This document shows, piece by piece, positions 37,401-47,951 of a stretch of DNA of 64,000 nt. Source of the stretch: Allodiplogaster sudhausi (taxonomy: Eukaryota; Nematoda; Chromadorea; Rhabditida; Diplogasteridae); the NCBI GenBank assembly GCA_945643635.1, contig CALZFC010000013.1, forward strand, positions 1 to 64,000, written 5' to 3'. The position numbers were made by a program, and so were the translations under genes. Each line of letters starts with the position of its first letter. Position 1 is the stretch's first letter. Below the pieces are notes generated by a model, which saw nothing but the letters and a program-made list of their open reading frames with translations, was not told where the DNA came from and did not search any database.

Positions 37401-38997
37401 GTGGTACCTATTTATTTTTTTATTTTTATTGGTATAAAGAATTACACAATTTTTTACTGGTGAGAAGTTTCTGCTTAAAAAGTGCATATTCTCACAGTGA
37501 AAGCGATTTAAATTCTGTTTTTGCCGAATAAAGCTATTTTTGTTGTCAAATTGCCGTTCAAGTGGCTGAAATAAGCCATTGACTTTATCGGCATTCAGGG
37601 AGAGAAGTGTAGTTTTAGCTCAAAAACTTGGCAAAATGCCGAGTTCAGTCAGACATACAACTGACTAGGGGCTACGCTCAGGTGCGGACGGTCTTGGCAA
37701 TTTGCCAAGAACGTTCGTGCCTTGTAGCATTCCAAAATTGCCCAAACCGTCCAGATGGTCCGACGCGCTGTGGGGCCCTTGAATTTTGGCCCCAGCCCGA
37801 AAATGAATTATGCATTCGAATATTTTATTGGAGATTGAAAGAGGCCTCTTCAGCTCGTGTGAGGTGTGGTGATGACGAGTGGGAGGCAGCGACTTTCTTT
37901 TACATGTGAGAGGAAGAGCTATTCCATTTTCTGATCTGAAAATTTCCGTCCGTGTCCGCAGATGTGAGCAGTTAGCTGGGTTAGTGGGGGGGGGGGGGGG
38001 GGGATGACATGTGACGCCATCGGGAGAGTGAAGACGGTGGAGAGCTTCCGTCTTCGAGCACCGGTGGATGGACAGGAGAGTGGGGCGGTCGTTCTCTGCT
38101 GTGGCCTATTAGTTGTTTTTCTCGTCGATGTCGTCGAATGGCTCCGATTCAATGGTGAGCTCCACAGCCGATGCGACGGCGGCATTGGAGAGTGGGCATC
38201 AGAGGATGAATGGGACTGGGGGATGGAGACGATGTTGAGCGGGCATTCAGTGAGGTATTTGAATCTGTGAAGAGAGCCAGAAAGAAGAAAGGAATTCTGA
38301 CGAAATGCCGAAGGCATCGTTTCTTGTCGAGGTTTTCGAGGACTGCTTCGGTGGTTCTCTCGGCAACGTGACGAGGTCGGGCGAGACAGTTTTGGCAGGA
38401 CGAATGCCTTCCTTGCATCTACTTCGGGAATGCAAACCAGTTGTCTCATGTCTCGTCGTCAGGAGTCTTCCGTACTTCGGAATTCCCCTTTTCCATTGTA
38501 GGGTGGACGGGGTTCCTATCAGGAATCCGAGAAACGGTTTCTTGGCCGCTGGGGCCTCGACTTCTGAGATGGCTGGGGAGAGTGAATCTCCGGACACAGC
38601 CGCTTGCGGATGCTCCAGCATTTGATATTCGGAGGCAGCATATTCGATGTGAGCCTGCCTCGGTTTGTAAGGAGCTGGTTTAGCTGGCGCGTTGTGGAAG
38701 CGAGATGTAACGGTGAGGAGTGGGCGAAGGGGAGGCTTCAGATCGCAGAGGCATCTTAATCCCCTGAATGCCCTCCGACCGTCCGAGTGTCTCTGAAGCC
38801 CTCAACCTGTGAGCTGACAACTGAGTCTCTCAGAAAGGCTGCTCCTCTCGTTACCATCAGCCTGGAGTGTTTCGGTCTCCTCGTCCTTCATATTGTTAGA
38901 CATGGTTTGCTTGTAGTCTTGTTACCAGGACTTTCATGTTTTCGGACGCCTATAAATTTATAGGACGCCTACACTAGAATAGAGCATATACATGTAC

Positions 38998-39035
<38 letters not shown>

Positions 39036-41448
39036 TTATTTATTTATATTTCTTGTTTATTATTGATTATTAAAAAACCATATGTTCTAAAACAAATATG
39101 CATGTGTATACAGATAAATGCTAGAATAAATACATATATAAAAAATTTTTAATCCAACTCACCGTCTGGGTTTCGTCGCGTAGCTTTAATTCGCATACCT
39201 CGTAATTTCTTTGATGATTTTGGGACCAGACCTCAAATTATTTTCTATCTTGTTTCTTCTATCTTTTCAAAAAAGCGAATCAGGCATAAAATGTGAAACC
39301 CTTTTCAGAACAATGCAAACGTTGTTTAACTATAATTGGACGATACCTGCAACAACGAGTGAGATAGAAAAAGAGAGAGACGAGGGAGAGAATACGAGAT
39401 GAGAAAGAGAAAGGAAATAAAAAAGAGAAAGATGACGAGAAAGATCAAGAGAGAAAGAGAGAAAATAAGAGTGAAAAAGAGAGATCAAGAGAAAGAGAGA
39501 GAAAGAAACGATGAGTGAGAGAGAAGAAAACGAGAGTGAGAAAGAGATAATCCGCTGACCAGCCTCGTCTCAACTTGAATAATGACTCCCAAGATGTTAC
39601 AGTCGGCCGCATCCTCTAGCTCCATCGCCCTGGCAAGCTTGATCAGCACATAGGGACGGAAGCGTTCCGGCATCTCGAGCGCCATATCCTCACCGCATGC
39701 TACGATCTAATGTAAAAAAAATATTAGCTCCAAAGCCCTAAGCAAAACATTTCTTCTGGCAGCTACAAGAAGCCTCCTGTCCTGGGAACATTCCTTCCGA
39801 AAGAACCTGTCTCCAGCCCCGGCACTGGAATTTTCCAGAACATCCCGGTCCGGTCCTAAAGATTCCAGGAGATTTCGGAAGAGACCAAATTCTGCCTCGG
39901 GACATGGAATTTTCCAGAACACTCTCGAAGTATCCTAGAGCATTCTAGCAGATTCTCAAAGAGATTTTTCCAGAACACTATGGAAAAGCCCAGTTCAGCA
40001 AGAAAATTCTGAAAATTCCACGCCTTACGGATGTTGCGATATCCCGTCAAGCTCTTACATTAGAATGTTCCCGAAAGTTGCAGAAGATCCCAGTAACAGA
40101 AGATTCCTGAATTATCTGGCTTCTACCATCAAAATACTCGAATGCCCGTTTTCTGTCAAGGAAATAGTTTTTTGTGTCTTTTTTATAACATGTCGGAAAG
40201 GCCCTCCACCTAAAAATCCGATATTTGGAAAATTCCAGGATATTGAGGAATGTGGAAAATTCTGCTCGAATCCAGGTATCTTTCCAGAGCCCCGTCTTTG
40301 ACTACGTTGGATTCTAGCTATCTGCACATACATATCTTCTCTCACTAGTAAATATATATTATCGCTAATTCTTCGGTTAGCACAACTAAAATTATATGAT
40401 CTAAAACCAAATATTTTTTAAGAAAAGAAAAGTAGCGAGGCGTCCGAGCTACAAGCCGGTGAAGCACGCGCAAACCGGCTGGTATAAATTAATTTTTAAA
40501 AATTGTAAAGAGTTTAAAAAAATTGTATATAATTGATTCATAAATTATATATATAGTATAGTATAAAAAACCGCATATCGATTCTGGATGACGAGTTGAA
40601 AGCCGAGCTCAGTCGCGTTGTAGTCTTCGTTCACCCGCATGAGGGTGAAGTCCCCGAACCAGTACGTCTGAGGAAAACGAAATTAGTAAATTGCATATGT
40701 GCATACAAATCAACATTTTTCGAGAAGTTAGGATAAGAGTAATTGTAAAATTTGAATCTTCTATATATCTAACTTCACGCATTGGCGCAATTTGTAAAAC
40801 AAATCCTCTAACTGACTCTTCCCGTGTCGATCAAATCGAAGACGTGCCTCGCGATTTCGTCGAAAGCCACCACGTGGACCTTCTCACCCCAGCTGAAAAT
40901 ACGGTAGAGATTACTGCTGTAATTTCCTCAGGGCAGAGGGATTTTTGTGACTTCGGGATACTTGCAATCGATGTTTCTAGCTCAGCCTGATAAGGCAAAA
41001 AAACTAGGCATTATTTAGTCGCTCCTTTAACCAGTTTTAAAAATAGATTCATGTCAACGTTTTAATTTATAAAAAAGAAAGAATTGTTTATTCTTCTTCA
41101 TTATACCGGTCCTGGACCGTAAAATTGAAGACGGCGTCCTTGTTTACTGCTGTGCGGAGCTTGTCGTCTTTCTCGATGACAACAGCGCGGATTACATTTA
41201 TTCTATCGCGTCTAAAATTTTATTATCTTATCTCAAACCATTTCTATTTCTCTTTCTATCTCTCTCTCTCTCTCCCTCTCTCGTAGCCCACTCTCTCTCT
41301 CTCTCTCTGTCTCTCTAGAGCGAGCGAGAGAGATAGAGAGAGAGAGAGTGCTAGAAAAAAAAGATGTTGACAGAGAGAGAGAGAGTGATTGTGAAGAGTA
41401 CCTTGCGAGATGAAGTTGACCAACGGGTCCTTCGAACAGCTCCGCCAT
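33902..41448 (-). CDS. RPA1-like protein, two OB folds only (DBD-A/DBD-B)
   Basis: Eight in-phase exons: 41448-41402, 41211-41107, 40892-40817, 40667-40572, 39706-39575, 39231-39163, 34292-34218 and 34021-33902, giving 239 aa. It starts MAELFEGPVGQLHL. Key stretches match replication protein A large subunit: VVAFDEIARHVFDLIDTGR, YWFGDFTLMRVNEDYNATE (DBD-A strands), ACGEDMALEMPE, then NILGVIIQV and the DBD-B segment NLIVWEAAARQFNARDVG. It ends REAAELLAWFNA where RPA1 has its WFDAEG motif, so the zinc-bearing DBD-C and the N-terminal domain are absent. RPA1 binds single-stranded DNA in replication and repair; a bare two-fold version would keep the core binding surface but not trimer assembly. 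A meiotic RPA1 relative (MEIOB-type) is an alternative. The 4.9-kb intron before exon 7 contains other genes and repeats. It is a diverged paralogue of 47952-50340. Confidence 0.82.
34307..34465. repeat. (TA)n microsatellites
   Basis: TA tracts at 34307-34367 and 34438-34467 inside the long RPA1-like intron. Similar tracts occur at 39005-39030, 49690-49728 and 50080-50117. Confidence 0.8.
34490..35115. repeat. GC-rich block bounded by AGGCGTCCCAT repeats
   Basis: Units of the form ATTATAGGCGTCCCATG recur at 34490-34545 and, five times, at 35005-35110. Between them two very GC-rich tracts of GGGGCCGGGG words (34565-34700 and 34890-34985) flank an AT-rich core. Inverted GGACGCCTATA words occur again at 38941-38970. 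No coding potential. Confidence 0.7.
36352..37314 (+). CDS. membrane protein, possibly OST-alpha-like; nested on the opposite strand
   Basis: Exons 36352-36408, 36586-36676, 36839-36940, 37020-37087 and 37230-37314 are linked by usable splice sites and mostly agreeing phases. They read AVPSLHVSSLLATSRGP, VYKEVPLRRKWPFLHLKAII, ATVGPMLL, NLGFAGVAPAICSSNPALVT, RNALLLLFPIGYQ, LHTRPSLSLLWNGEF and LLCGSTALLFLHFPGLPL. Several segments could span the membrane. The KAIIATVGPML then PAICSS layout recalls organic solute transporter subunit alpha near its penultimate helices; I rate that a hint only. A TAG at 36671-36673 interrupts the second exon five bases before its donor; removing two bases would restore LLE|NLG. 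The gene lies inside an intron of the minus-strand RPA1-like gene, and its 5' part is not found. Confidence 0.4.
38003..38905 (-). pseudogene. Ser/Pro-rich disordered protein with frame breaks
   Basis: From an ATG near 38905 (MSNNMKDEETETLQADGNER) protein-like sequence runs leftward but changes frame at least twice: SEASPSPTPHRYISLPQRAS stops, and the next frame continues KPAPYKPRQAHIEYAASEYQ, then EVEAPAAKKPFLGFLIGTPS and RGIPKYGRLLTTRHETTG. Beyond 38250 only Ser/Pro/Arg-rich frames remain, and a run of about 17 G closes the region at 37987-38003. No domain is recognised. It is probably a decayed gene, or a live one with assembly indels, inside the RPA1-like intron on the same strand. Confidence 0.35.
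39770..40300. repeat. GGAATTTTCCAGAA-rich repeat block
   Basis: Words of the type GGAATTTTCCAGAACA recur at 39827, 39907 and 39965, and in inverted form (TGGAAAATTCCAGG) near 40227. The block lies in RPA1-like intron 4 and appears to be a diverged tandem or inverted repeat. Confidence 0.5.
41225..41390. repeat. CT then GA tract (mirror arms) in RPA1-like intron 1
   Basis: CTCTCT at 41240-41318 is followed by GAGAGA at 41320-41390. The arms are complementary and could fold into a hairpin in the pre-mRNA. Confidence 0.6.
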
Positions 41449-41689
41449 TCTGCAAATGTAACGTCGAATTATATGCATGGCAATTGACAGTTGTCGCAAA
41501 TGTATGTATATTTATCTCGAGTCACTGTTAAAGGAAGACGAAACTCGAAGGAAATCTATTTGAAAAAGGCAAAAAAGGCGCGAACGCAAGAATGAGCTTT
41601 GGCTGCTTTTTCACAAAGCTTCAACAAAAGTATAAATTGCAGAAGAGAGAATCCGTTTGCAGTAAAGAATTGGTACACATTTATCTTGA

Positions 41690-41935
41690 GAAAATGAAGA
41701 ATAGAGAGAATGAGAGGTGCTGATGGAAAGCGAGAAAGAAAAAAGAGATAGTGAGACAGAAAGAGAGTGGAGTGAGATAAAGAGAGAAGTGTGGAGAGAG
41801 AGTGAGAAGAAGGGCGATAGGATAAGAGAGGGAACTAGAGATTGAGAAAGAGATAGAGAGAGAGAGTGTGGAAAAGAAAGGAAGAGAGAGAAGGGGAAGA
41901 GAACAGATTGAGAGAAGAGAGAGAGAGATACATTT
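41690..41935. repeat. GA microsatellite
   Basis: Interrupted GA-rich tract upstream of the RPA1-like start; no gene is seen between 41449 and 43943 apart from repeats. Confidence 0.7.
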
Positions 41936-42120
41936 CTGAATCACGAATGGCCCCAGAGCGACGATCAGTAGGCTAATGGAAGAATTGCTTTGGGATATGA
42001 TGAAAAGATCTGATTCAATAGATCAGACGGTTTTTAGTTTAATATATAATTCCTCAATTTTTCATGAATTTATTGTGTTTTTTGGCAAAGGAAAAACTGG
42101 CCCTCCTCTTCTCTAACATT

Positions 42121-42706
42121 GCGGGGTGTGGCAAACCACAACATAATATACATCATTCGAAAGCTCTCAACGAGCTGGTAACGTTTTAATGTTTATAGCT
42201 GCAGAAGAGAGCGCTTGAACGTGACCAACTTTTCGCTGAACCTTAAAATTAACAACTAAAATTAAATTTTTGCTAACTTTATCGACTCTAAAATTTATGT
42301 ATACATTACAGTAGGCCATATCAAACCTAAAAACTTAATTTCCGATCATTTTTGGAAAAAAAAAACAATTTTTTGGCCCCTTTTGACCAAAATGTTCCCC
42401 TCCTTTGGTGAAAAATTACCTGTTTTGTATGGAGAAAAATCAATAATTTTTTGTGAAAAGATTTTTGAGCCTAAGAGCAAGTCGTTTACATTCCGCATGA
42501 AACAATCCCGTTCGATTTCTTAACTTTTGCGGCTGCAGGCGCCTGGTCTGGAAGGGGCCTCTACCAAGCCAGGGCCTTTCCAGACCCAGGTTCGCCTGTG
42601 CTTCGGTTTTTCCAGCGCTCTCTTCTGCAGCTATAAACATCAAATACGTTACCAGCTCGTTGAGAGCTTTCGAATGATGTATATGTTGTGGTTTGCCACA
42701 CCCCGC
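42121..42706. mobile_element. fold-back element with ~95 bp TIRs
   Basis: Left 42121-42216 and right 42611-42706 are near-perfect inverted copies, beginning GCGGGGTGTGGCAAACCACA and ending in the complement. The interior is AT-rich with TTTTTTGGCCCC and no open frame. No convincing target duplication was found. Confidence 0.75.
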
Positions 42707-42779
42707 TGAAAGACTTTCCTTGTAAAATGTACATATACACGAAGGGAATGTCCGGAGAGAAATAATCCAATGAATCGAA

Positions 42780-42896
42780 GCAGGCAGCCAGCCAGAGATG
42801 CCATAAGCTTCAAGTTTAGATAAGAATTAACTGATAAGAACTGTGTCGAAAACCTTAGTTTGTTTGTTTTTTTTTTTTTTTTATAAAGGTAGGGAG

Positions 42897-42950
<54 letters not shown>

Positions 42951-43099
42951 TGAGTCAGATAGGGCTGTTCGTTCTGGCTCGGCGATTTCTTTCGTCCTCT
43001 TGCACATTAAACTGCCAATCTCCTCAACTGTTTGCTGGCCTCGAGAGAAGGCTATCAAGGAAGATGGCCGTGAATGAGAGGGCGAGAGGGTAGAAAAGT

Positions 43100-43130
<31 letters not shown>

Positions 43131-43530
43131 GAGCGAGGAGGAGGGAGATGCAGAAGAAATAAGATAAATGGAAAGTGAGTGCAGGAGAAGTGAGAGAGGG
43201 GCAGCATAAGGAAACGATTAGGAGAGGAATGAAATAGTGGAGTGAGAAATGATCTCGATGCGTCAGATGATCGGAATCTCTGAGTCAGAGTTCTCCTCTG
43301 ATGTTTTGAATGGCAATCATGCTGGAGTGCAATACTTCCCATCGCTTTCCCATCTCTTCTCACCGTGTCCACTCTTCTCTTACCACGTCTGATAAAAACT
43401 GAGTCAAAAGAGTTTGTATGGATTTGTCTTATGCCATTCAGTGTTATCTGTCACCCAAAAGTGTCGATGTGGATGGAAAAGTTCGAAACATTATGGATGC
43501 ATTTTCTTCCAAAGAGAAAGGTTGCGAAAG
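42780..43530 (-). repeat. dispersed repeat carrying a GA tract (two partial copies)
   Basis: Words such as GATAAGAACTG, CCAAAAGTGTCGAT and GGCTGTTCGTTCTGGC are shared with 45665-46140, 46860-47060 (inverted) and 54640-54830. Each copy includes a long GA or CT tract at the same relative place, so the microsatellite travels with the element. Confidence 0.65.
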
Positions 43531-43943
43531 AGAGAAAACATCATCACTCTGCCATGGCTGGAATGGGTTGCGTTGCGTAAGCGTAGCGGTTTGAACATTT
43601 TTGATTGGAGCTCGCAGTCGCTGCTTCCGCCGTTGTTCATCTCCTGCGTGCTGTTGCTGTAGCGTGTTTACACGCCGCACAACCTTGGAACCGTCGTATC
43701 ACTTGCACCTCATATATCCGTATGTCTACTGGTCTGATCCCAAACGACCCTATCAATAACGTCTTTCAACGCGGTACAGAGGTTTGTCACTCTTCTCTCA
43801 TTCCGATAATGCCCGATCTTTTATGTTCTTTTTTTTAACGTGTTCAACATTTCATGCGCTTAAGGGGGTTTTCGATTTAATTTGTGCGAAACAGTCTAAC
43901 CTATGTAATTAATTCCGCTCTTTCGTTTCTTTTCCACGGACAG

Positions 43944-44907
43944 ATCACTTTCGAGGTGCTCATCCCAGACAGCAAGTGCGGACTGATCATTGGCAAGAAG
44001 GGAGAAACCATCAAGAATCTCCAAGAGCAGACCGGAGTCAAGATGGTCCTGATACAAGAGACACAGGAGGCCACTGGAGAACCCAAGCCTCTCCGAATTA
44101 CTGGAGATCCCGATAAGGTTTGGAGTATTTTTGCATGGTAGGTCCTTCAATAAAACGAAGTATCCCGAAGATTTCATAAGCGAGTTCTTGGATAGTTCAA
44201 GAAATATAAGTTGTGTCAGATCAAGCACGCCAAGCGATTGGTGAAAAAGCTGCTGAACTCTCGCGATGATGCAGGGAATCGATACAATTACGTAGAAGAG
44301 ACTGGACTAGGATGGGGCGGCGGCAGCGATCCAGGAACTGAGGAGGGGAAAGTGGGACAGTCTGGGCATGATCGTTGGCAAAGGGGGAGAGACCATCAAG
44401 AGAATCGAAAAGGAGACTGAAACCAAGATCCAATTCAGACATCCCCGTTCGTCTTTTCATATTAATAACCGTTATTTCGTTAGTAGCTGTGTATTTGGTC
44501 TAAAACGTGTTGCTATATGCGCATTCGGTTATTTTAAGTCGAATACATTTAGCTGATACAACGCCATATAGTCGCTGGTTGACAATTATGGGAACTCGCA
44601 AGCAGATCTGCGAGGCGACTGAGCGCATCAAGAAACTCGTACGCAAGAGTGGCGCTGGTTATAGTAAGCAGCAGATATTCTACATTGAAGTTCCGCAGAA
44701 TAAGATAGGACGCGTCATTGGCAAGGACGGGGCTACAATCAGCAGGTCTGCTTGGATCTCTCTTCAACCATTGCTTGGGTGCATGGATACTTGTTGTAGA
44801 TCTGCAGAGAGAGTTGTGCTCATATTAGACGCGAGTCAGGGAACCGCTTCAGCATCAGGGGAACTTACCTCCAATTTCACCATGCTCAACACGCAATCCG
44901 CATGATG
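43944..44907 (+). pseudogene. FUBP/KSRP-like KH-domain gene, decayed
   Basis: Exon 43944-44117 encodes a KH domain close to the second KH of FUSE-binding proteins ([39 protein letters not shown]). It splices in phase to 44220-44446 (IKHAKRLVKKLLNSRDD), where the next KH (GMIVGKGGETIKRIEKE) appears only after a one-base shift between about 44340 and 44367. Exon 44553-44745 completes it (RWLTIMGTRKQICEATERIK) and starts a further KH (IEVPQNKIGRVIGKDGATIS); exon 44800-44907 continues it (FSIRGTYLQFHHAQHAIRMM), but only if one extra base is supplied at the 44745 junction. FUBP-type proteins bind single-stranded DNA or AU-rich RNA. KH1 and the start were not found. Multi-exon structure rules out a processed copy; it is a degraded duplicate or carries assembly indels. 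Confidence 0.72.
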
Positions 44908-44938
44908 GTTTCTCTCATCTTTTCTATTCCTTTCTCAG

Positions 44939-45140
44939 GCCTGGTGAAAATTTTGCATTTGGATACCACCCTGTTGTCGTAATAGATTCCACGGAATTAA
45001 TGGTAAATGCTGATTATTAGGGTCGGAGGGGCTGTCGTGACGCAAATGTGGTGATTTTGTGTGTTGAGTTGGGTGACGTTCCGCTGGGAACGCCGGTGCC
45101 TGACTTACCGTTCCCCATTCACGTCACTTTCGAGGACTAA
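44939..45140 (+). pseudogene. open frame with one internal TAG downstream of the KH exons
   Basis: After acceptor CTTTCTCAG one frame reads PGENFAFGYHPVVVIDSTEL, meets TAG at 45018-45020, and continues in the same frame as RDANVVILCVELGDVPLGTP and FPIHVTFED before TAA. Treating 45003-45020 as an intron would need only 18 bases. It may be the decayed 3' end of the KH gene or an unrelated exon. Confidence 0.35.
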
Positions 45141-45733
45141 GAAGGCGTATGCAAAGAAGGAAGAAGAGTAGCAGACCTATCCATTTCTGCGAACGTTAAT
45201 ACACGCATTTTATGCTCAGATCTTTTGCATACACTTGTAGTATATGTATAATGTTGCGAAACATATGATGTTTAGCACACGCACTTTTTACACACAAAGA
45301 ACAAGTCTCTCGAAAACGCAAAAACCTTTTTTTTATTTGCACCGTCATATACCCCGTAACAGCTACATATATGTTCAGAATAAAGGCGTTCATATAAAAA
45401 TTGTGAGATGATAAATGTATGAACGAAATACAGCTTCGCAGGAGCAACGCCATCTCTGACTCTGAGATTCCGATTAATCTGCGCTACTATTAAAATTTCT
45501 CATGCAACTGTTTTATTACTGCCCTAACAGTTTCCATATGAACGGCCTCTCTCGCTTCTTTGGCACTCTCTTTCCACTTGTCTTCCTTCTTCTGCATTCT
45601 CACTCTTCCTCGCTCCTCGCTCTCGCACACACTCTCCACCCTCCCCACATCTTTTATTTGAGGCGAATGAATGTAAGAAATCGCCGTGCCAGAACGAACA
45701 GCCTTATCTGACTCACGTTTTCTCTCTCTCTCT

Positions 45734-45773
<40 letters not shown>

Positions 45774-45879
45774 CGCTCTTACTTTCTCATCTACTTGTTC
45801 CCGTCCTCTCTCACTCTCTATTTTACCCGCTCTCTCTCTATCCATCTTGCGTTCTTTCTTCACATCCCCCTGTACCCTA

Positions 45880-45925
<46 letters not shown>

Positions 45926-47951
45926 TTCTCTCACTCTCTCTCTCTCTTCCTCTCTCACTCTACCTTTCTCTTTGGAAGAATGAGCACGACGTTTCGAATT
46001 TTTCCATATACATCGATACTTTTGGATGATCAGCAACATGGAATGGCACAAGACAAGAATGCTTACAAAGTTTTAAGACTCAGTTCGTATCAGGTAATTC
46101 TTATCTAAAATTGAAATTTATGGCATCTCTGGCTGCATGCTAAGGCTGAGAGGAGAGGGCCAGTCGCTGGGGCCTAAAGACACTTTCTTCAGTTCCTTTA
46201 TTCTTTTTTTCTGTACATATCAATGTTTTCTTCTTCGTGCAGTGTAAACCTGTGTCCACTCGTGACCAGGGATGCAGAACAGGATCACCAAAAAATGTTT
46301 TGGCCCACAAAATTGGTACTTTTTGAGTACAAAAACCAAAAAAAATGTGTATAAAAAACCTTTAAAAAAAAAATTAAATGAAGAATCTCACGAACGAAAA
46401 CCGTGTATTGGGGCTCGCTAACAAAATTTCAAATTTGATTCGTATGCGTATCTAACATCTCTCAAGTTCTCTCGTTGTCTCGGTTTTCTCTAACGTCTGT
46501 AACTCTCATTCTTGCTGAAAATGAGGTGCGAGGGCAAAATTTTGTTTATACTAGAAAAAAGGTTAATTTTTTTGTAAAAAAACACAAAAGGAAAAACTTT
46601 TATTTTAATAGTAATATCTCTCTCTATCCCTCTCTCTCTCTATCACTTCACTTTCTTCACTCTCCGCCACTTTCTTGTTCTTCATTATTCCCACTCTATT
46701 CCCACTATCTCTCCCACTGCCGTTCTCTCTCTCTCCCTCTCAATCTCTCTTTCTAACTCCCTACCTCCCTCGCTCTCTCTATTTCTCTCACTCTATTTCT
46801 CTCTCCCTCCCTCTCTCTCTTTCTCTCTCTTTCTCTCTCTCTCTCTCTTTCAACCTTTCTCTTAGGAAGAACGAGATTTCAGACAAATGCCATTCCATCC
46901 TTATCGACACTTTTAGTTTTCAAATAACTCTGAACGGCAATCAACACCTCTTCGTAGGCCTCCGCAGTATTTGTGGACTTTCCAAAGGCTTTGGATCCCG
47001 TTCATATCAGTTACCTCTTATCTAAGCTTGAAGCTTATGGCGTCTCTGGCTGCTTTACTTCTTTTCAATGAACCATTGCTACCCTGAGACAACTTATTGT
47101 TAGAGGAGTGACCATGTTGCTGAGCTCTAACAATGCTTTGCAGTTCAATTAATCCTTGTTTTCTTCTGTATCACTGCTTCTGTCGATTCTTCCTCGTACA
47201 GTAGAAATTGACGTGAAAATATTCTTAGCGAGAGAGAGAGAGAGATAGTGAAAAAGAGAAATAGACGAAACAAGCCTATTCGTTCACTCCTCTCCATGCT
47301 CCCAAGATTAAGACCATGAGGTCATTAATTCCCATCCAAAAAGTACGACAATGTTGTTAAAGTTTACATATTTACTTAAACTTTGCACATTTCGTCATTA
47401 CCATATCTAGCCTGCTTCACTGTTCGAGTTCGACTTCCTCGTGATACCTTTTATCTTTAATATAAAAGAATTGTTAATGCATAGATAGGTAAGTACACTT
47501 AATTTGCATATCTTTAACTCATGAAGAATATCAGCCATCACCATCTGCAACAATTGAATCCAAACCGCATTTTCTTTTCTTATTCCTTCTTTTTCCTCTC
47601 TCACTATTTTCTCTATCTGCATCTGTCGCTCCCTCTCTTTCTCTCTCTTTTCCTCTCCTCCTTCGAGTCTTCTTTCCTTCCCATTCATTCTCTATTCGTT
47701 GCTCGCTGTTACTGCAGACAATCAGTTGTTGCAGCTTACTCCGTGAAATTTCCGCGTTCTTCTGAGCGGCTCTGTTATCGGGGCCAAAACTCACGTTTGA
47801 ATTCGCGCCTTTTTGCCTGATACAAGGACGAGCGAGGGAGCCTGTGATTTAGAGAGATATGACTACTATAGTTAGCCTCTATCTGTGACTCGTGTTATAT
47901 GCATATGCACTTGAGATAAGTAGCAATTGTAATCCAATATTTACAGCGAAC
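45141..47951. repeat. dispersed repeats and CT tracts, no gene
   Basis: Copies of the repeat family at 45665-46140 and 46620-47060 each hold CT tracts (45720-45770, 45880-45930, 46610-46860). Between 47060 and 47951 there is a short GA tract (47229-47260), a CT stretch at 47595-47665 and no credible exon. Confidence 0.6.

Noticed and set aside
45003..45020. 18-base intron between two open segments
   Set aside because: Far below plausible intron size; a TAG in one continuous frame is the simpler reading.
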